Assembly: GCA_903885795.1 (NCBI GenBank)
Contig: CAISJV010000049.1
Location: 1 to 62,519 of the forward strand
DNA length: 62,519 nucleotides
Reading direction: 5' to 3'
DNA from: an uncultured delta proteobacterium
GTDB lineage: Bacteria > Desulfobacterota > Syntrophia > Syntrophales > UBA8958
Both the position numbers and the translations under genes were made by a program. A model generated the notes under the pieces. That model saw only the letters and a program-made list of their open reading frames with translations. It ran no database searches and had not been told where the DNA came from. Each line of letters starts with the position of its first letter. The first letter of the stretch is position 1. Positions 25,634 to 33,724 of this stretch are shown piece after piece.

Positions 25634-26755
25634 ATGAAAATTGGCATTGATTTTCATCTGGCCGAGCGGGAAGGTACGGGAAACTGCACCTACATGAGAA
25701 ACCTCGTGGAATCCCTCCTGGCCATAGATGCTCGAAATGAATACATTTTATACATCACCAGGGAAAATTATCCCTATCATGAGCGCTTCCGGGCCCACAA
25801 GAATGCCTCCCTGTCTTATCTCGGCAGCGGCTCTCCCTTGGAGCGGATGTTTCGTCTGGCCAGGCAGACCTTCCGGGACGGCATCGATATCCTCCACGTC
25901 AACTACTACGGCCCTCCCTTTTACCGGGGAAAGCTGATCATGACCGTTCACGACCTGTCCTTCGAGCACCTGCCCGATTGCTTTACCACCTTTGAACGGG
26001 TGAAAGACCGGCTCCTCATCCCCTTCTACATCAGAAGGGCGGACCGGATACTGACTGTCTCGGAGTTTTCCAAGCAGGATATGGTGGCATTATACGGGGC
26101 GGTACCGGAAAAGATCGTCGTCGGTTATAACGGCGTCAATCCCGCCTTCAAACCCCTGTCGGACGGGGGAGAACAGGAAGAGGCGGCAAAGATTCTAGGC
26201 AGTTACGGAATCAACAAGACTTTTATTCTTTATATCGGGCGGCTGAACAGAAGAAAAAATCTCCATATCCTCATCGACGCCTTCAACAGGATTAAAAAAG
26301 ACGGAAAGTTTGAACATCAACTGGTCATCGTCGGGCGCCGCGACTACCTGCCCGCCTCGGATATGGAGATGATCAATTCGTCGCCCTTTTATCAAGATAT
26401 CGTTTTTACTGGCTATCTACCTGACCAGCACCTGCCCCTCGCCTATGGCCGGGCGGATGTATTTGTCTATCCTTCCCTTTTTGAGGGTTTCGGCCTGCCC
26501 TGCCTGGAGGCGATGGCCTGCGGCTGCCCGGTGGTGACGTCAAATACAACGTCATTACCGGAGGTTGTCGGCGATACGGGGATACTTATCGATCCCCTAA
26601 ACCCCGGGGAGATCGCCGCCGCCATCACTACGGTCCTCACCGATCCCGGACGAAGATCGGCAATGGCAAGGATGGGCCTGGAACGGGCGAAGCTCTTTAC
26701 CTGGAAGCATACGGCAGAAAAAATGCGCGAAATAATTGACGATCTCGCAAGGTAA
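25634..26755 (+). CDS. GT4-family glycosyltransferase
   Basis: A 373-residue GT-B enzyme. It begins KIGIDFHLAEREGTGNCTYM (glycine-rich loop). The C-terminal domain has LYIGRLNRRKNLHILIDAF and the retaining-enzyme motif PSLFEGFGLPCLEAMACG, the E-x7-E arrangement. It is close to mannosyltransferase-type GT4 proteins, but sugar specificity is not readable. The ATG at 25634 has AAAGG nine bases upstream; an earlier in-frame start would overlap the preceding gene. It lies 16 bases after the previous transferase and 3 bases before the next. Confidence 0.85.
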   Translation: MKIGIDFHLAEREGTGNCTYMRNLVESLLAIDARNEYILYITRENYPYHERFRAHKNASLSYLGSGSPLERMFRLARQTFRDGIDILHVNYYGPPFYRGKLIMTVHDLSFEHLPDCFTTFERVKDRLLIPFYIRRADRILTVSEFSKQDMVALYGAVPEKIVVGYNGVNPAFKPLSDGGEQEEAAKILGSYGINKTFILYIGRLNRRKNLHILIDAFNRIKKDGKFEHQLVIVGRRDYLPASDMEMINSSPFYQDIVFTGYLPDQHLPLAYGRADVFVYPSLFEGFGLPCLEAMACGCPVVTSNTTSLPEVVGDTGILIDPLNPGEIAAAITTVLTDPGRRSAMARMGLERAKLFTWKHTAEKMREIIDDLAR

Positions 26756-26758
26756 GAC

Positions 26759-27718
26759 ATGGATACCTCCAAACTTGACATCTCTGTAATCATCCCCAGC
26801 TACAACCGGTGCGCCATCCTGGAGCGGTGCCTCGCCGCCCTGATCACCCAGACCATGCCTGCCGAGACCTATGAGATTGTTGTCTGCGACGACGGCTCCG
26901 CTGATCAGACCCGGGCCATAACCGAATCCTTTGCAGCCAAAGCAGCCTGCTCCATCGTGTACATTTTTCAGCCCAATGCGGGGGCCAACGCGGCCAGAAA
27001 CAGAGGCATCACCTCGGCAAAGGGGAGGCTGCTCCTGATCATCAACGACGACACCATTGCCATCCCCGACCTGCTCCGCCAGCATAAACTATCTAACGAC
27101 CAGTATCCCGAGGAGAGTATCGCCATTCTCGGCAGGATGACCATCTCACCGGAGGTGCCGCCGTCCTTTTTTGCCGCCTTGCACCTTGACGCCGACTATG
27201 AACAGTGGCAAGGGAAAAAGGAACTCGACTGGCGGGCCTTCTATACCTGCAACGTGTCCGTTAAACGCTCTTTCTTATTGAAATACGGCCTCTTTGAAGA
27301 AGGCATCCGGTATCATGAGGATCTGGAACTCTCGGAGCGATTGTCCCACCACGGGCTGAAAATCATCTATAACTCCGCGGCCCTCGGTTATCATTATCAC
27401 CACCTCGAAGAGGCGGAATATCTCAATGCCGCCAAAAAGGACGGGAAGGCCCTGGCCCGCTGGTACCTGAAATTTCCCCACCTGGAAAAAGTACTCGTCC
27501 CCTTTGGCTTTCATCTGACCAGCGACCCCATAAAGCGTGCCTATTATATCCTGGGGGACCTGTTGATCAATCGTTACACCCGCCCGATGCTCCTGAAGCT
27601 GGCGCGTTGGTCCATTAATAAAAACGGTGATTTAGCCAAATTTATCTACTGGAAGCTCTACGCTTCCTTCCGAAGGGAGGCCATCAATGAAGAACTTAAA
27701 GCTGCGTCGTCAAGGTAA
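26759..27718 (+). CDS. GT2-family glycosyltransferase
   Basis: A 319-residue GT-A enzyme. The fold start is ISVIIPSYNRCAILERCLAALI, followed by VVCDDGSADQT and NAARNRGI, with the metal site in LLIINDDTIAIPD. Its acceptor-side region has EEGIRYHEDLELSERLSHHG, a typical ED motif. No membrane segment is obvious. It starts three bases after the preceding gene and its end overlaps the aminotransferase start by 32 bases, so all are expressed together. Confidence 0.84.
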   Translation: MDTSKLDISVIIPSYNRCAILERCLAALITQTMPAETYEIVVCDDGSADQTRAITESFAAKAACSIVYIFQPNAGANAARNRGITSAKGRLLLIINDDTIAIPDLLRQHKLSNDQYPEESIAILGRMTISPEVPPSFFAALHLDADYEQWQGKKELDWRAFYTCNVSVKRSFLLKYGLFEEGIRYHEDLELSERLSHHGLKIIYNSAALGYHYHHLEEAEYLNAAKKDGKALARWYLKFPHLEKVLVPFGFHLTSDPIKRAYYILGDLLINRYTRPMLLKLARWSINKNGDLAKFIYWKLYASFRREAINEELKAASSR

Positions 27719-28922
27719 GGGGAAAACCCGACTCGCCCTGGAAGGGGGAAGCCCGGTTCGTCCTAAAGAGGAATTTCTCGTCTTCGGGGCCCCCCAGATT
27801 TGCGAAGAAGAGATCACCGAGGTTGTCCAGTGCCTGCGGAGTGGCTGGATCGGGACGGGACCCCGGGCCCATCAGTTTGAAAACGATTTTGCCGCTTACA
27901 AAGGCAAACGTCACGCCATGGCCGTTCATTCCTGTACGGCGGCGCTGCACCTCTCCATGCTCGCAACCGGGGTCAGGTCGGGAGATGAGGTCATCACTAC
28001 GCCCATGACCTTCTGCGCCACCGTCAATTCCATCATCCACTGCGGAGCCACCCCGGTCTTGGTGGACTGCGACCGGGAGACGATGAACATCTCCCCCGCC
28101 CAGATTGAAGAAAAGATAACCGCCAAAACCAAGGCCATTCTTGTTGTCCACTTTGCCGGCCGCAGTTGCGACATGGACCCGATCCTCGACCTTGCCAGAA
28201 GCTATGACCTGATGGTCATCGAGGATTGCGCCCACGCCATCGAAACCCAGTACAAGGGCAGGAAGGCGGGAACGGACGGCGACATGGGCTGTTTCAGCTT
28301 TTATATCACCAAGAACATGACCACGGGGGAAGGCGGCATGGTCATCACGGACGACGACCGGACGGCCAACCGCATCAAGATGCTGGCCCTCCACGGTATG
28401 AACAAGGACGCCTGGAAGCGGTTTTCCGACGCCGGCTACCGTCACTATGAGGTTGCCTTCGCCGGTTTTAAATACAATATGATGGACCTGCAAGCCTCCC
28501 TGGGGCTTCACCAGCTCCGGCGGGTGGAGGAGAACTGGCTCCGGCGGGCGGAAATATGGAAACGCTACAACGAGAGCTTCGCCCATCTGCCCTGCATCCT
28601 TCCCGCCGCGCCGGAACCGGATACGCGACACGCTTATCATCTATACACCCCCCTGATCGATATCGACCACATAGGCAAATCGCGGGACTGGGTGCTCGAC
28701 GCCCTGACGGCGGAAGGCATCGGCGTGGGCGTCCATTACATCCCCGTCCATCTCCATCCCTTCTACCGCAAGACGTTCAGATGGCATAAGGGCGACTTTC
28801 CCAACTCCGAGTGGATCGGGGCGCGAACCATCTCCCTGCCTATATCCCCCGCCCTTTCGGAAAAGGATGTGCAGGATGTCATCACCGCCTTTGACAAGGT
28901 GCTAAGAGCTGCCTCCGGCTGA
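27687..28922 (+). CDS. DegT/DnrJ/EryC1/StrS aminotransferase
   Basis: A 411-residue PLP-dependent sugar aminotransferase. The family landmarks are in order: SGWIGTGPRAHQFENDFA, HSCTAALHLSMLATGVRSGDEVITTPMTF, the PLP-ring aspartate region VIEDCAHAI, and the internal-aldimine lysine in FYITKNMTTGEGGM. Such enzymes convert a keto-sugar nucleotide to an amino sugar, so the polymer probably contains an amino-deoxy sugar. The start lies inside the end of the GT2 gene (32-base overlap). The stop shares one base with the flippase start. The first 20 residues are basic and unlike the family core, so a slightly later start is possible. Confidence 0.9.
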   Translation: MKNLKLRRQGKGKTRLALEGGSPVRPKEEFLVFGAPQICEEEITEVVQCLRSGWIGTGPRAHQFENDFAAYKGKRHAMAVHSCTAALHLSMLATGVRSGDEVITTPMTFCATVNSIIHCGATPVLVDCDRETMNISPAQIEEKITAKTKAILVVHFAGRSCDMDPILDLARSYDLMVIEDCAHAIETQYKGRKAGTDGDMGCFSFYITKNMTTGEGGMVITDDDRTANRIKMLALHGMNKDAWKRFSDAGYRHYEVAFAGFKYNMMDLQASLGLHQLRRVEENWLRRAEIWKRYNESFAHLPCILPAAPEPDTRHAYHLYTPLIDIDHIGKSRDWVLDALTAEGIGVGVHYIPVHLHPFYRKTFRWHKGDFPNSEWIGARTISLPISPALSEKDVQDVITAFDKVLRAASG

Positions 28923-30355
28923 TGCTGAAGAGCTATCTGATTAACGTCGTCGCCCAGGGGATCGGGAAAGTCGTCAGTTTCGGCGCCAATTTCTTCGTCT
29001 TCATTTTTATCGCCCGCTTGGGGGGAACAGAGCTCTTCGGACAATATTCCTTCGTCTTGGCCTTTCTCGCCGTTGCCGTCGCCGTCGCCGATTTCGGCAT
29101 GTCCCAGGTCCTGGGAAAGGACATCGCTCAGCTCCAGGAAGCGGCCCCCGTTTACTGGGGAAACTATCTGTTCCTCCGCCTGGTGATCAGCCTGGTAGTC
29201 GCCGCCGTGGCGATTATCGTGGCCTACCAGATGAGAAACGATTTTCTTTTCTCCCTTGTGATCGGCGCCTTCGCCCTGCCATTTTTAGCCTCCCGGTTTT
29301 TTGAACCGGTGTATCAGGTTTATGACCACCCCTGGTTTTCGACCTATCCCTCCTTCGCCTACGGCGTCGCTTACATCGTCCTATCCCTGGCGGTTTTTTT
29401 ATTAAAAGGCTCATTATTCTGGCTGATTGTGTCATACTGCACAGCCAACATCATCTATTTCGCCGTCGCCTTCACGGCCTCCTGCAAGTTGTTGAAGCCC
29501 GTCTTTTCCATAAACCGGGAAATGCTCCTGAAGATCATCAAAATCGCCGCCCCCCTGGGTGTTTCCTCTTTTTTTGCCATCGTCGGCGGCCGCGCCGCCA
29601 TCTTTATGCTCCAAAGCATGAAATCGGACCACGACGTGGCCATTTTCAATGCCGCTTACAAGTTTATCGAATTGGCGGCCATGGCCGCGTCGATGATTGT
29701 AGGCCCCCTGATCCCCATTTATTCCGCCAAGATTATTGCGGAGAAAGAAAATCTGCGGGCGGAATTTTCCTCTACTATCGAGATACTAGCCATAATGCTC
29801 ATCCCCTGCGCCCTGATCTGTCCCTTTATTTCCCATGACCTGATCACTCTCCTCTATGGACAGAACTTTACCGCCTCGGCCCCCGTGCTCAATGTTCTTG
29901 CCTGGGTGGGGGTGCTGATCTTCTATTCCCTCTTCTTCACATCCCTGGCCGTCTCCACCGGCTTCGTCCATTTTGCCTACTGGGACACCGCCGCCGGCGC
30001 AATCATCAGTATCGCGTTGAATTATTTACTGATCCCCCACTACTCGGCCTTCGGGTCCGCCGTGACAGCCCTCGTTTGTGAAATCTTTCTTCTATCCGTG
30101 ACTGGTTATTTCGTGATCAAGTACTTCGGAAACGTCATCAGGTGGAACCGGTGGGCAAAAGTCGCCCTGGCGAACGCCGTTTTGGGGGTTCTTCTCTACT
30201 CTTTGACGGGATACTTCCCCCTGTTCCTTAATATTTTGGCGTGCCTGTGCCTTTACGGAGCCTGCGTTTACATCCTCAAGGCCATTCCAAAAGAGGAAAT
30301 AACTGCCTTTCTAATAAACATGAAGACGGCGGAAAGATTCAAAAGCAATTTGTAG
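28922..30355 (+). CDS. Polysaccharide flippase (Wzx/RfbX type, MATE-like fold)
   Basis: A 477-residue integral membrane protein with about 12-14 hydrophobic helices. The N-terminus is YLINVVAQGIGKVVSFGANFF and the internal repeat AAPLGVSSFFAIVGGRAAIFML is typical of the Polysacc_synt family. It moves the undecaprenyl-linked repeat unit to the periplasmic face for polymerisation. The start overlaps the aminotransferase stop by one base (TGATG), so translation is coupled. It is the last gene of the plus-strand arm; about 100 bases beyond its stop the cassette array begins. Confidence 0.88.
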   Translation: MLKSYLINVVAQGIGKVVSFGANFFVFIFIARLGGTELFGQYSFVLAFLAVAVAVADFGMSQVLGKDIAQLQEAAPVYWGNYLFLRLVISLVVAAVAIIVAYQMRNDFLFSLVIGAFALPFLASRFFEPVYQVYDHPWFSTYPSFAYGVAYIVLSLAVFLLKGSLFWLIVSYCTANIIYFAVAFTASCKLLKPVFSINREMLLKIIKIAAPLGVSSFFAIVGGRAAIFMLQSMKSDHDVAIFNAAYKFIELAAMAASMIVGPLIPIYSAKIIAEKENLRAEFSSTIEILAIMLIPCALICPFISHDLITLLYGQNFTASAPVLNVLAWVGVLIFYSLFFTSLAVSTGFVHFAYWDTAAGAIISIALNYLLIPHYSAFGSAVTALVCEIFLLSVTGYFVIKYFGNVIRWNRWAKVALANAVLGVLLYSLTGYFPLFLNILACLCLYGACVYILKAIPKEEITAFLINMKTAERFKSNL

Positions 30356-30451
30356 GGCTTGTAAATTAAAGCGGTTGTTTCAGGCATTTTGAAACGCTAT
30401 TGAAAAGGGTATGATACAGGCTCACAGACAATAAAACCGGTTTATCAAGTT

Positions 30452-30458
30452 GTTATGT
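30452..30458 (+). repeat. Left boundary R' core of the cassette array
   Basis: GTTATGT, a GTTRRRY core, lies immediately upstream of the first cassette gene. The matching R'' and L boxes upstream are not recognisable, so the site to its left may be an attI-like or degenerate attC sequence. Confidence 0.45.
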
Positions 30459-30475
30459 GTAATTGGAGATATGAC

Positions 30476-31321
30476 ATGTCAAGCGCAACGATAAAGATTT
30501 TTCTGGTACATGGCGATCCGAAACGGCTGAGAACTGCCGAAATTTCAAACTGGACTGGCAAAGCCATCGCAGGACCACGTAGTGAATTTGAAGGCGTGAT
30601 CGGACGTGAAGAATCCGGAAGTTCAGGTGTGTACTTCCTAACGGGCAATGATCCAGAATCAGGCAAGCCTGCTCTATATGTTGGTGAAGCTGAAAACATC
30701 AAAGATCGCATTAAGGCACATCTGGCAAAGGACTTCTGGAATCAGATCGTCTATTTCGTAAGCAAGGACGAAAACCTTACGAAAGCCCACATCCGCTATC
30801 TGGAAGGAAAACTTATAGAACAAGTCCGAAAGGTCAATCGAGCTCTTGTCATGAACGGCCAGAGCAGTGGAGCAAAACTTCCTGAGTCAGATCGTGAAGA
30901 TATGGAAGTTTTTTTGGAAAAGATATATCAGCTTCTGCCAGTACTTGGTGTTGAACTATTAGTAACCGCTGCCAGTAAAGCTACGACTGACGCAGAGAAG
31001 GAAATGCTATACTGTGAAATAAAAGGGCTGAAAGCAAGAGGCCGTCTCACACCGAATGGATTCCTTGTCCTGAAGGGATCTCAAGTCGTACTGCAAGATC
31101 GTGCATCGTCGAAAAAATACCCATGGCCCCTTAACATGCGGCAAAGGCTCAAAGATGAAGGTGTTCTTTTTGTCTCTGAAGACCATCTTGTATTCACTCA
31201 TGACGAGGAATTTTCCAGCCCCAGCGCGGCGGCAGCTGTAGTACACGGTGGTCATGCCAACGGTCTTACTGCATGGAAAAACAAAGAAGGGAAAGCCTTA
31301 AAGGAGATTGAATCAACATAA
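30476..31321 (+). CDS. GIY-YIG nuclease-family protein with C-terminal DUF4357
   Basis: A 281-residue protein. A GIY-YIG nuclease fold lies near residues 50-125: GVYFLTGN (GIY position), ALYVGEAENIKDRIKAHL (YIG position with the catalytic arginine), and RYLEGKLIEQ (catalytic glutamate). The C-terminal about 60 residues (NGFLVLKGSQVVLQDRASSK, RQRLKDEGVL) match the DUF4357 pattern. The architecture is known in scattered genomes, often in accessory regions, and a defence role is possible but unproven. The ATG at 30476 follows TTGGAG. It is the first cassette gene; the stop codon falls inside its attC site. Confidence 0.78.
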   Translation: MSSATIKIFLVHGDPKRLRTAEISNWTGKAIAGPRSEFEGVIGREESGSSGVYFLTGNDPESGKPALYVGEAENIKDRIKAHLAKDFWNQIVYFVSKDENLTKAHIRYLEGKLIEQVRKVNRALVMNGQSSGAKLPESDREDMEVFLEKIYQLLPVLGVELLVTAASKATTDAEKEMLYCEIKGLKARGRLTPNGFLVLKGSQVVLQDRASSKKYPWPLNMRQRLKDEGVLFVSEDHLVFTHDEEFSSPSAAAAVVHGGHANGLTAWKNKEGKALKEIEST

Positions 31322-31372
31322 CCAAAGAATCCACCGGTCGGCTTCCAGCCGCCGGTGATCAGGCCGTTATGC
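31316..31372 (+). repeat. attC recombination site of cassette 1
   Basis: The R'' box is ACATAAC (31316-31322) and the R' box GTTATGC (31366-31372). The interior stem CACCGG..GGC/GCC.GCCGGTG surrounds a short loop. The total of 57 bases is in the attC size range. It overlaps the preceding stop codon, as is common for cassettes. Confidence 0.8.
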
Positions 31373-31382
31373 AGGAGGAAAA

Positions 31383-32162
31383 ATGAATGCGTACCTCTAT
31401 ACATGGAATCCTAGTCTTTGGCATTGGAGCGATCAACAAGATGCTATTTATCGCGTCAATAACGGCGAACAATACGATATGTATTGGAGCTGTGGCAACA
31501 CCAGGAAGATAGAGATCGGTGACGTTTTTTTTCTAATAAGGCTCGGTCTTGAACCCAAAGGCATCATTGGCTGTGGTTATGTCACATCCGATCCATACCC
31601 TCTACCACATTGGGATGAAGAAAAGGCAAAAACAGGTAAAGAGGCTCTAAGAACTGACCTCCTGTTTAAGGCGTTATCTGAGGAGCCAATAGTTTCATTG
31701 GAATTTCTTCAACAAAGATATCAGGAATACAAATGGACACCTCAAGCTGGCGGAATATCACTTCCACAGAACATTGCAGAAGAATTATTTTCATTAATCC
31801 AAGGGAATGAAAAGGTTTCTTTTCCCCCTGTGAGCAAACATGACATCGATGTCTATGTAGAAGGTAAATCAAAAGTTATCACGTACAAAACCTATGACAG
31901 AAGTCCTGCCGCAAGGCAAGCCTGCATCGAGCACTATGGGTATAACTGCTCTGTTTGCGGCTTCAGCTTTGAAGACGCATACGGAGCCATTGGCTCAAAA
32001 TATATAGAGGTGCATCACTTGCGTCAGATTGCAGATTCCGGTAAGGAACACATTGTTAACCCAATTCAAGATTTGAGGCCTGTCTGCGCAAATTGCCATT
32101 GCATGCTTCATAAAACTAGACCCCCTCTTTCCATAGAGGAGCTGCGCATAACAAGCCGCTAA
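31383..32162 (+). CDS. EVE-like/HNH endonuclease, candidate modification-dependent restriction enzyme
   Basis: A 259-residue two-domain protein. The N-terminal about 150 residues (YLYTWNPSLWHW, RKIEIGDVFFLIRLG, GIIGCGYVTSDP, PHWDE) match the EVE/PUA-like fold that binds modified bases. The C-terminal HNH domain has CSVCGFSFEDAYG, EVHHL and PVCANCHCMLHK, with cysteine pairs for a structural zinc and the catalytic histidine. EVE-HNH enzymes such as VcaM4I cut DNA carrying modified cytosines, so a phage-defence role is plausible. AGGAGG precedes the ATG. No methyltransferase is adjacent, which fits a modification-dependent nuclease. GCATAAC inside its 3' end is the start of a truncated attC. Confidence 0.75.
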   Translation: MNAYLYTWNPSLWHWSDQQDAIYRVNNGEQYDMYWSCGNTRKIEIGDVFFLIRLGLEPKGIIGCGYVTSDPYPLPHWDEEKAKTGKEALRTDLLFKALSEEPIVSLEFLQQRYQEYKWTPQAGGISLPQNIAEELFSLIQGNEKVSFPPVSKHDIDVYVEGKSKVITYKTYDRSPAARQACIEHYGYNCSVCGFSFEDAYGAIGSKYIEVHHLRQIADSGKEHIVNPIQDLRPVCANCHCMLHKTRPPLSIEELRITSR

Positions 32163-32175
32163 AGCCGATCGTGGC
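32146..32175 (+). repeat. Truncated attC of cassette 2
   Basis: GCATAAC at 32146-32152 is the exact complement of the GTTATGC that begins this cassette (31366). No GTTRRRY partner follows within 150 bases; instead the sequence changes into a 5'-truncated toxin gene. A deletion or illegitimate join has removed the right half of the site. Confidence 0.6.
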
Positions 32176-32422
32176 ACTCAAAGCGTCACGGGGCATCTGT
32201 TTCGAGGATGTAGTTTTCTATATTGAAAGGGGTGAAATATTAGACGATTATCTACATCCTGACCAGCAGGCGTACCCCGGACAACGAATTATGGTCATAA
32301 GTCTTGCCAATTACGCCTATCTTGTACCTTATGTTGAGAATGAAGAAGAGTTATTTCTGAAGACCATTATTCCAAGCAGGAAGGCAACACAAAGATATCT
32401 TGGAGAAAAATATGAAGACTAA
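32171..32422 (+). pseudogene. BrnT-like toxin, 5'-truncated
   Basis: About 83 codons encode the body of a small toxin-like protein: ISLANYAYLVPYVENEE and FLKTIIPSRKATQRYLG resemble BrnT/RelE-fold toxins of the kind that end in a conserved RKAT block. Relatives usually begin with a WNEEKN-type segment, which is missing here. The homology starts abruptly at LKASRGICFEDV, right after the broken attC. The GTG/ATG-like starts available have no ribosome site. It is probably a remnant left after a deletion. Confidence 0.55.
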
Positions 32423-32686
32423 GTTAACGAAAGAAGAAAAGGAAATACTCGATAGCTTCGAGAAAGATGAATGGATACCCGTTAAAAATCTTGCAGAAAG
32501 AAAGAGTTGATTGCGTACGCCCGCAATACCCTGCGAAAAGACAAGAGACTGAACATACGGATTTCTGAAAGAGATCTCCTTGAGCTTCAAAAAAAAGCGG
32601 TTAGCGAAGGTCTACCCTATCAGACTTATGTATCAAGCATCATCCATAAATTCATCAATGGGTCGCTGGTCGAAGCGAGAAAATAA
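32412..32686 (+). pseudogene. Antitoxin partner of the BrnT-like remnant, frameshifted
   Basis: It begins MKTKLTKEEKEILDSFEKDE and overlaps the toxin stop by 11 bases, as in many toxin-antitoxin operons. At about 32505 a single missing base (GAAAGAAAGAG where GAAAGAAAAGAG restores frame) brings in a TGA. Beyond it the other frame continues with LIAYARNTLRKDK, then RISERDLLELQKKAVSEG and YQTYVSSIIHKF, a ribbon-helix-helix DNA-binding domain. The whole would be about 91 residues. Loss of toxin and antitoxin together fits decay of the module. Confidence 0.65.
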
Positions 32687-32689
32687 AAC

Positions 32690-32753
32690 GGCCAACCAGG
32701 CAATCCAGCCGATCGCAGGGCACGCCCGGCTCCGGCTGATTTTTTCGTTACAG
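32690..32753 (+). repeat. Degenerate attC-like site
   Basis: GGCCAACCAGGCAATCCAGC pairs imperfectly with CGGCTGATTTTTTCGTTA (stem through CAGCCG/CGGCTG). The outer cores AAC/GTT are present, but R' is GTTACAG rather than GTTRRRY. It lies 3' of the antitoxin remnant, where a cassette end is expected. Confidence 0.5.
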
Positions 32754-32761
32754 AGAGTGAC

Positions 32762-32790
32762 TTGACATATATGCATAAATGATACATACT
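32762..32790 (+). promoter_or_regulatory. vapBC promoter with overlapping inverted-repeat operator
   Basis: TTGACA at 32762-32767, a 17-base spacer and CATACT at 32785-32790. Inside, TATGCAT and ATACATA form an inverted repeat with one mismatch, a good candidate VapB-binding site. It drives the pair starting at 32820. Confidence 0.55.
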
Positions 32791-32819
32791 CAGGCATCCT
32801 AATTGCGTGAGGTGAAAAC

Positions 32820-33014
32820 ATGAGAACAACTTTGAATATCGAAGATAGCCTGATCGACAAAGCATCCAAACTGACGGGGATTAAGGAAAAAACTGCCCTC
32901 GTTAAACTCGGTTTGGAGGCGCTCATTGCCAGAGAAAGTGGTAAGAGGCTTGCAATGCTCGGTGGGACTCAAAAGCAGTTGGAATCGATACCAAGAAGAA
33001 AAGGGGCATTATAA
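32820..33014 (+). CDS. vapB: VapB-family antitoxin
   Basis: A 64-residue protein. The N-terminus MRTTLNIEDSLIDKASKLTG forms a ribbon-helix-helix DNA-binding domain. The C-terminal tail, rich in basic and polar residues (GGTQKQLESIPRRK), would thread onto the toxin. It neutralises the VapC ribonuclease encoded three bases downstream and probably represses the operon through the inverted repeat near 32768-32786. The length is normal. The module has its own promoter, unlike most cassette genes, and may stabilise the array. Confidence 0.82.
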   Translation: MRTTLNIEDSLIDKASKLTGIKEKTALVKLGLEALIARESGKRLAMLGGTQKQLESIPRRKGAL

Positions 33015-33017
33015 GCA

Positions 33018-33380
33018 GTGGTTCTTGTGGATACATCAGTATGGGTTTCACATTTGCGGGATGGAAATGCTGAGTTGGCAAACCTGCTCAATGATGGGAG
33101 GGTGCTATGTCACCCATTGATTCTAGGCGAACTTGCCTGCGGGAATCTTAAGGATAGAGCAGTCATCCTTTCGTTTTTGCAATTGCTGCCAATGAGCATC
33201 GAAGCTGAACATGAAGAAGTAATGTTATTTATAGAGAATAACCGCTTAATGGGAAAAGGGATGGGCTATGTGGATGTCCATCTTATTACATCCGCTGTAT
33301 TAACCGGGGTACCTGTCTGGACACTGGATAAAAAACTGGTGCAGGCTGCGGCTGGTCTGCATATAACTTATAAAAATTGA
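33018..33380 (+). CDS. vapC: VapC-family PIN-domain ribonuclease toxin
   Basis: A 120-residue PIN-domain protein. The acidic metal-binding residues are in the expected places: LVDTSVW near the N-terminus, LGELACG near residue 38, and YVDVHLI followed by LDKKL toward the C-terminus. VapC toxins cut tRNA or rRNA when released from VapB. The start codon is GTG, three bases after the vapB stop, so translation is coupled. The stop TGA overlaps the start of the next attC-like site. All catalytic residues are present, so the toxin looks functional. Confidence 0.85.
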   Translation: MVLVDTSVWVSHLRDGNAELANLLNDGRVLCHPLILGELACGNLKDRAVILSFLQLLPMSIEAEHEEVMLFIENNRLMGKGMGYVDVHLITSAVLTGVPVWTLDKKLVQAAAGLHITYKN

Positions 33381-33440
33381 CAACAAATCGCCGCATGCGA
33401 TTGGCGTGCACGCACACCTCCCCGTGAGCTTTCGTTAGGC
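33378..33440 (+). repeat. attC-like site after vapC
   Basis: R' is the consensus GTTAGGC (33434-33440). The left core is TGACAAC (33378-33384). The interior contains AATCGC/GCGATT and GGCGTGCACGC stems. It overlaps the vapC stop codon. The two cores are not exact complements, as expected if the vapBC cassette's left boundary has decayed. Confidence 0.6.
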
Positions 33441-33601
33441 TTTGGGGGTGAAAACAGAGATGAAAAAATTATCAATTGTAGCCGATCACGATTTGACCGA
33501 CCGGGGTAATAGGTAACAAAAATATTCTAGGGATATGGGTACTATTTGTGTAATTCATAGGCACAGGAGGTGTCTATGGGTTGGAAACGGCAGAGGGACC
33601 A

Positions 33602-33712
33602 ATGGCTGAGAAAATACTCGGGATCGTCGGGAGCTACCGAAAAAACGGGATCATTGACTGCTTGGTGACAGAAACACTGTCGAGCGCAGAGGCCGCCAAC
33701 TTGCCACAGGAC
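33602..33712 (+). pseudogene. NADPH-dependent FMN reductase, N-terminal fragment
   Basis: The first about 35 codons (MAEKILGIVGSYRKNGIID) match the start of the flavodoxin-like NADPH-dependent FMN reductase family, including the phosphate-binding GSYRKNG loop. Homology stops at about SSAEAA. The frame then runs on through an attC-like site and out of phase into the next gene, so the rest of the enzyme is lost. An 18-codon open frame at 33460-33516 (MKKLSIVADHDLTD) between this fragment and the previous attC is another possible remnant. Confidence 0.55.
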
Positions 33713-33724
33713 CATGATAGTGAT

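Noticed and set aside
27696-28640. A 314-codon open frame on the minus strand opposite the aminotransferase gene
   Set aside because: It is the shadow of a GC-rich real gene. The plus-strand product has all DegT motifs, while the minus product has no recognisable family and a composition typical of antisense frames.
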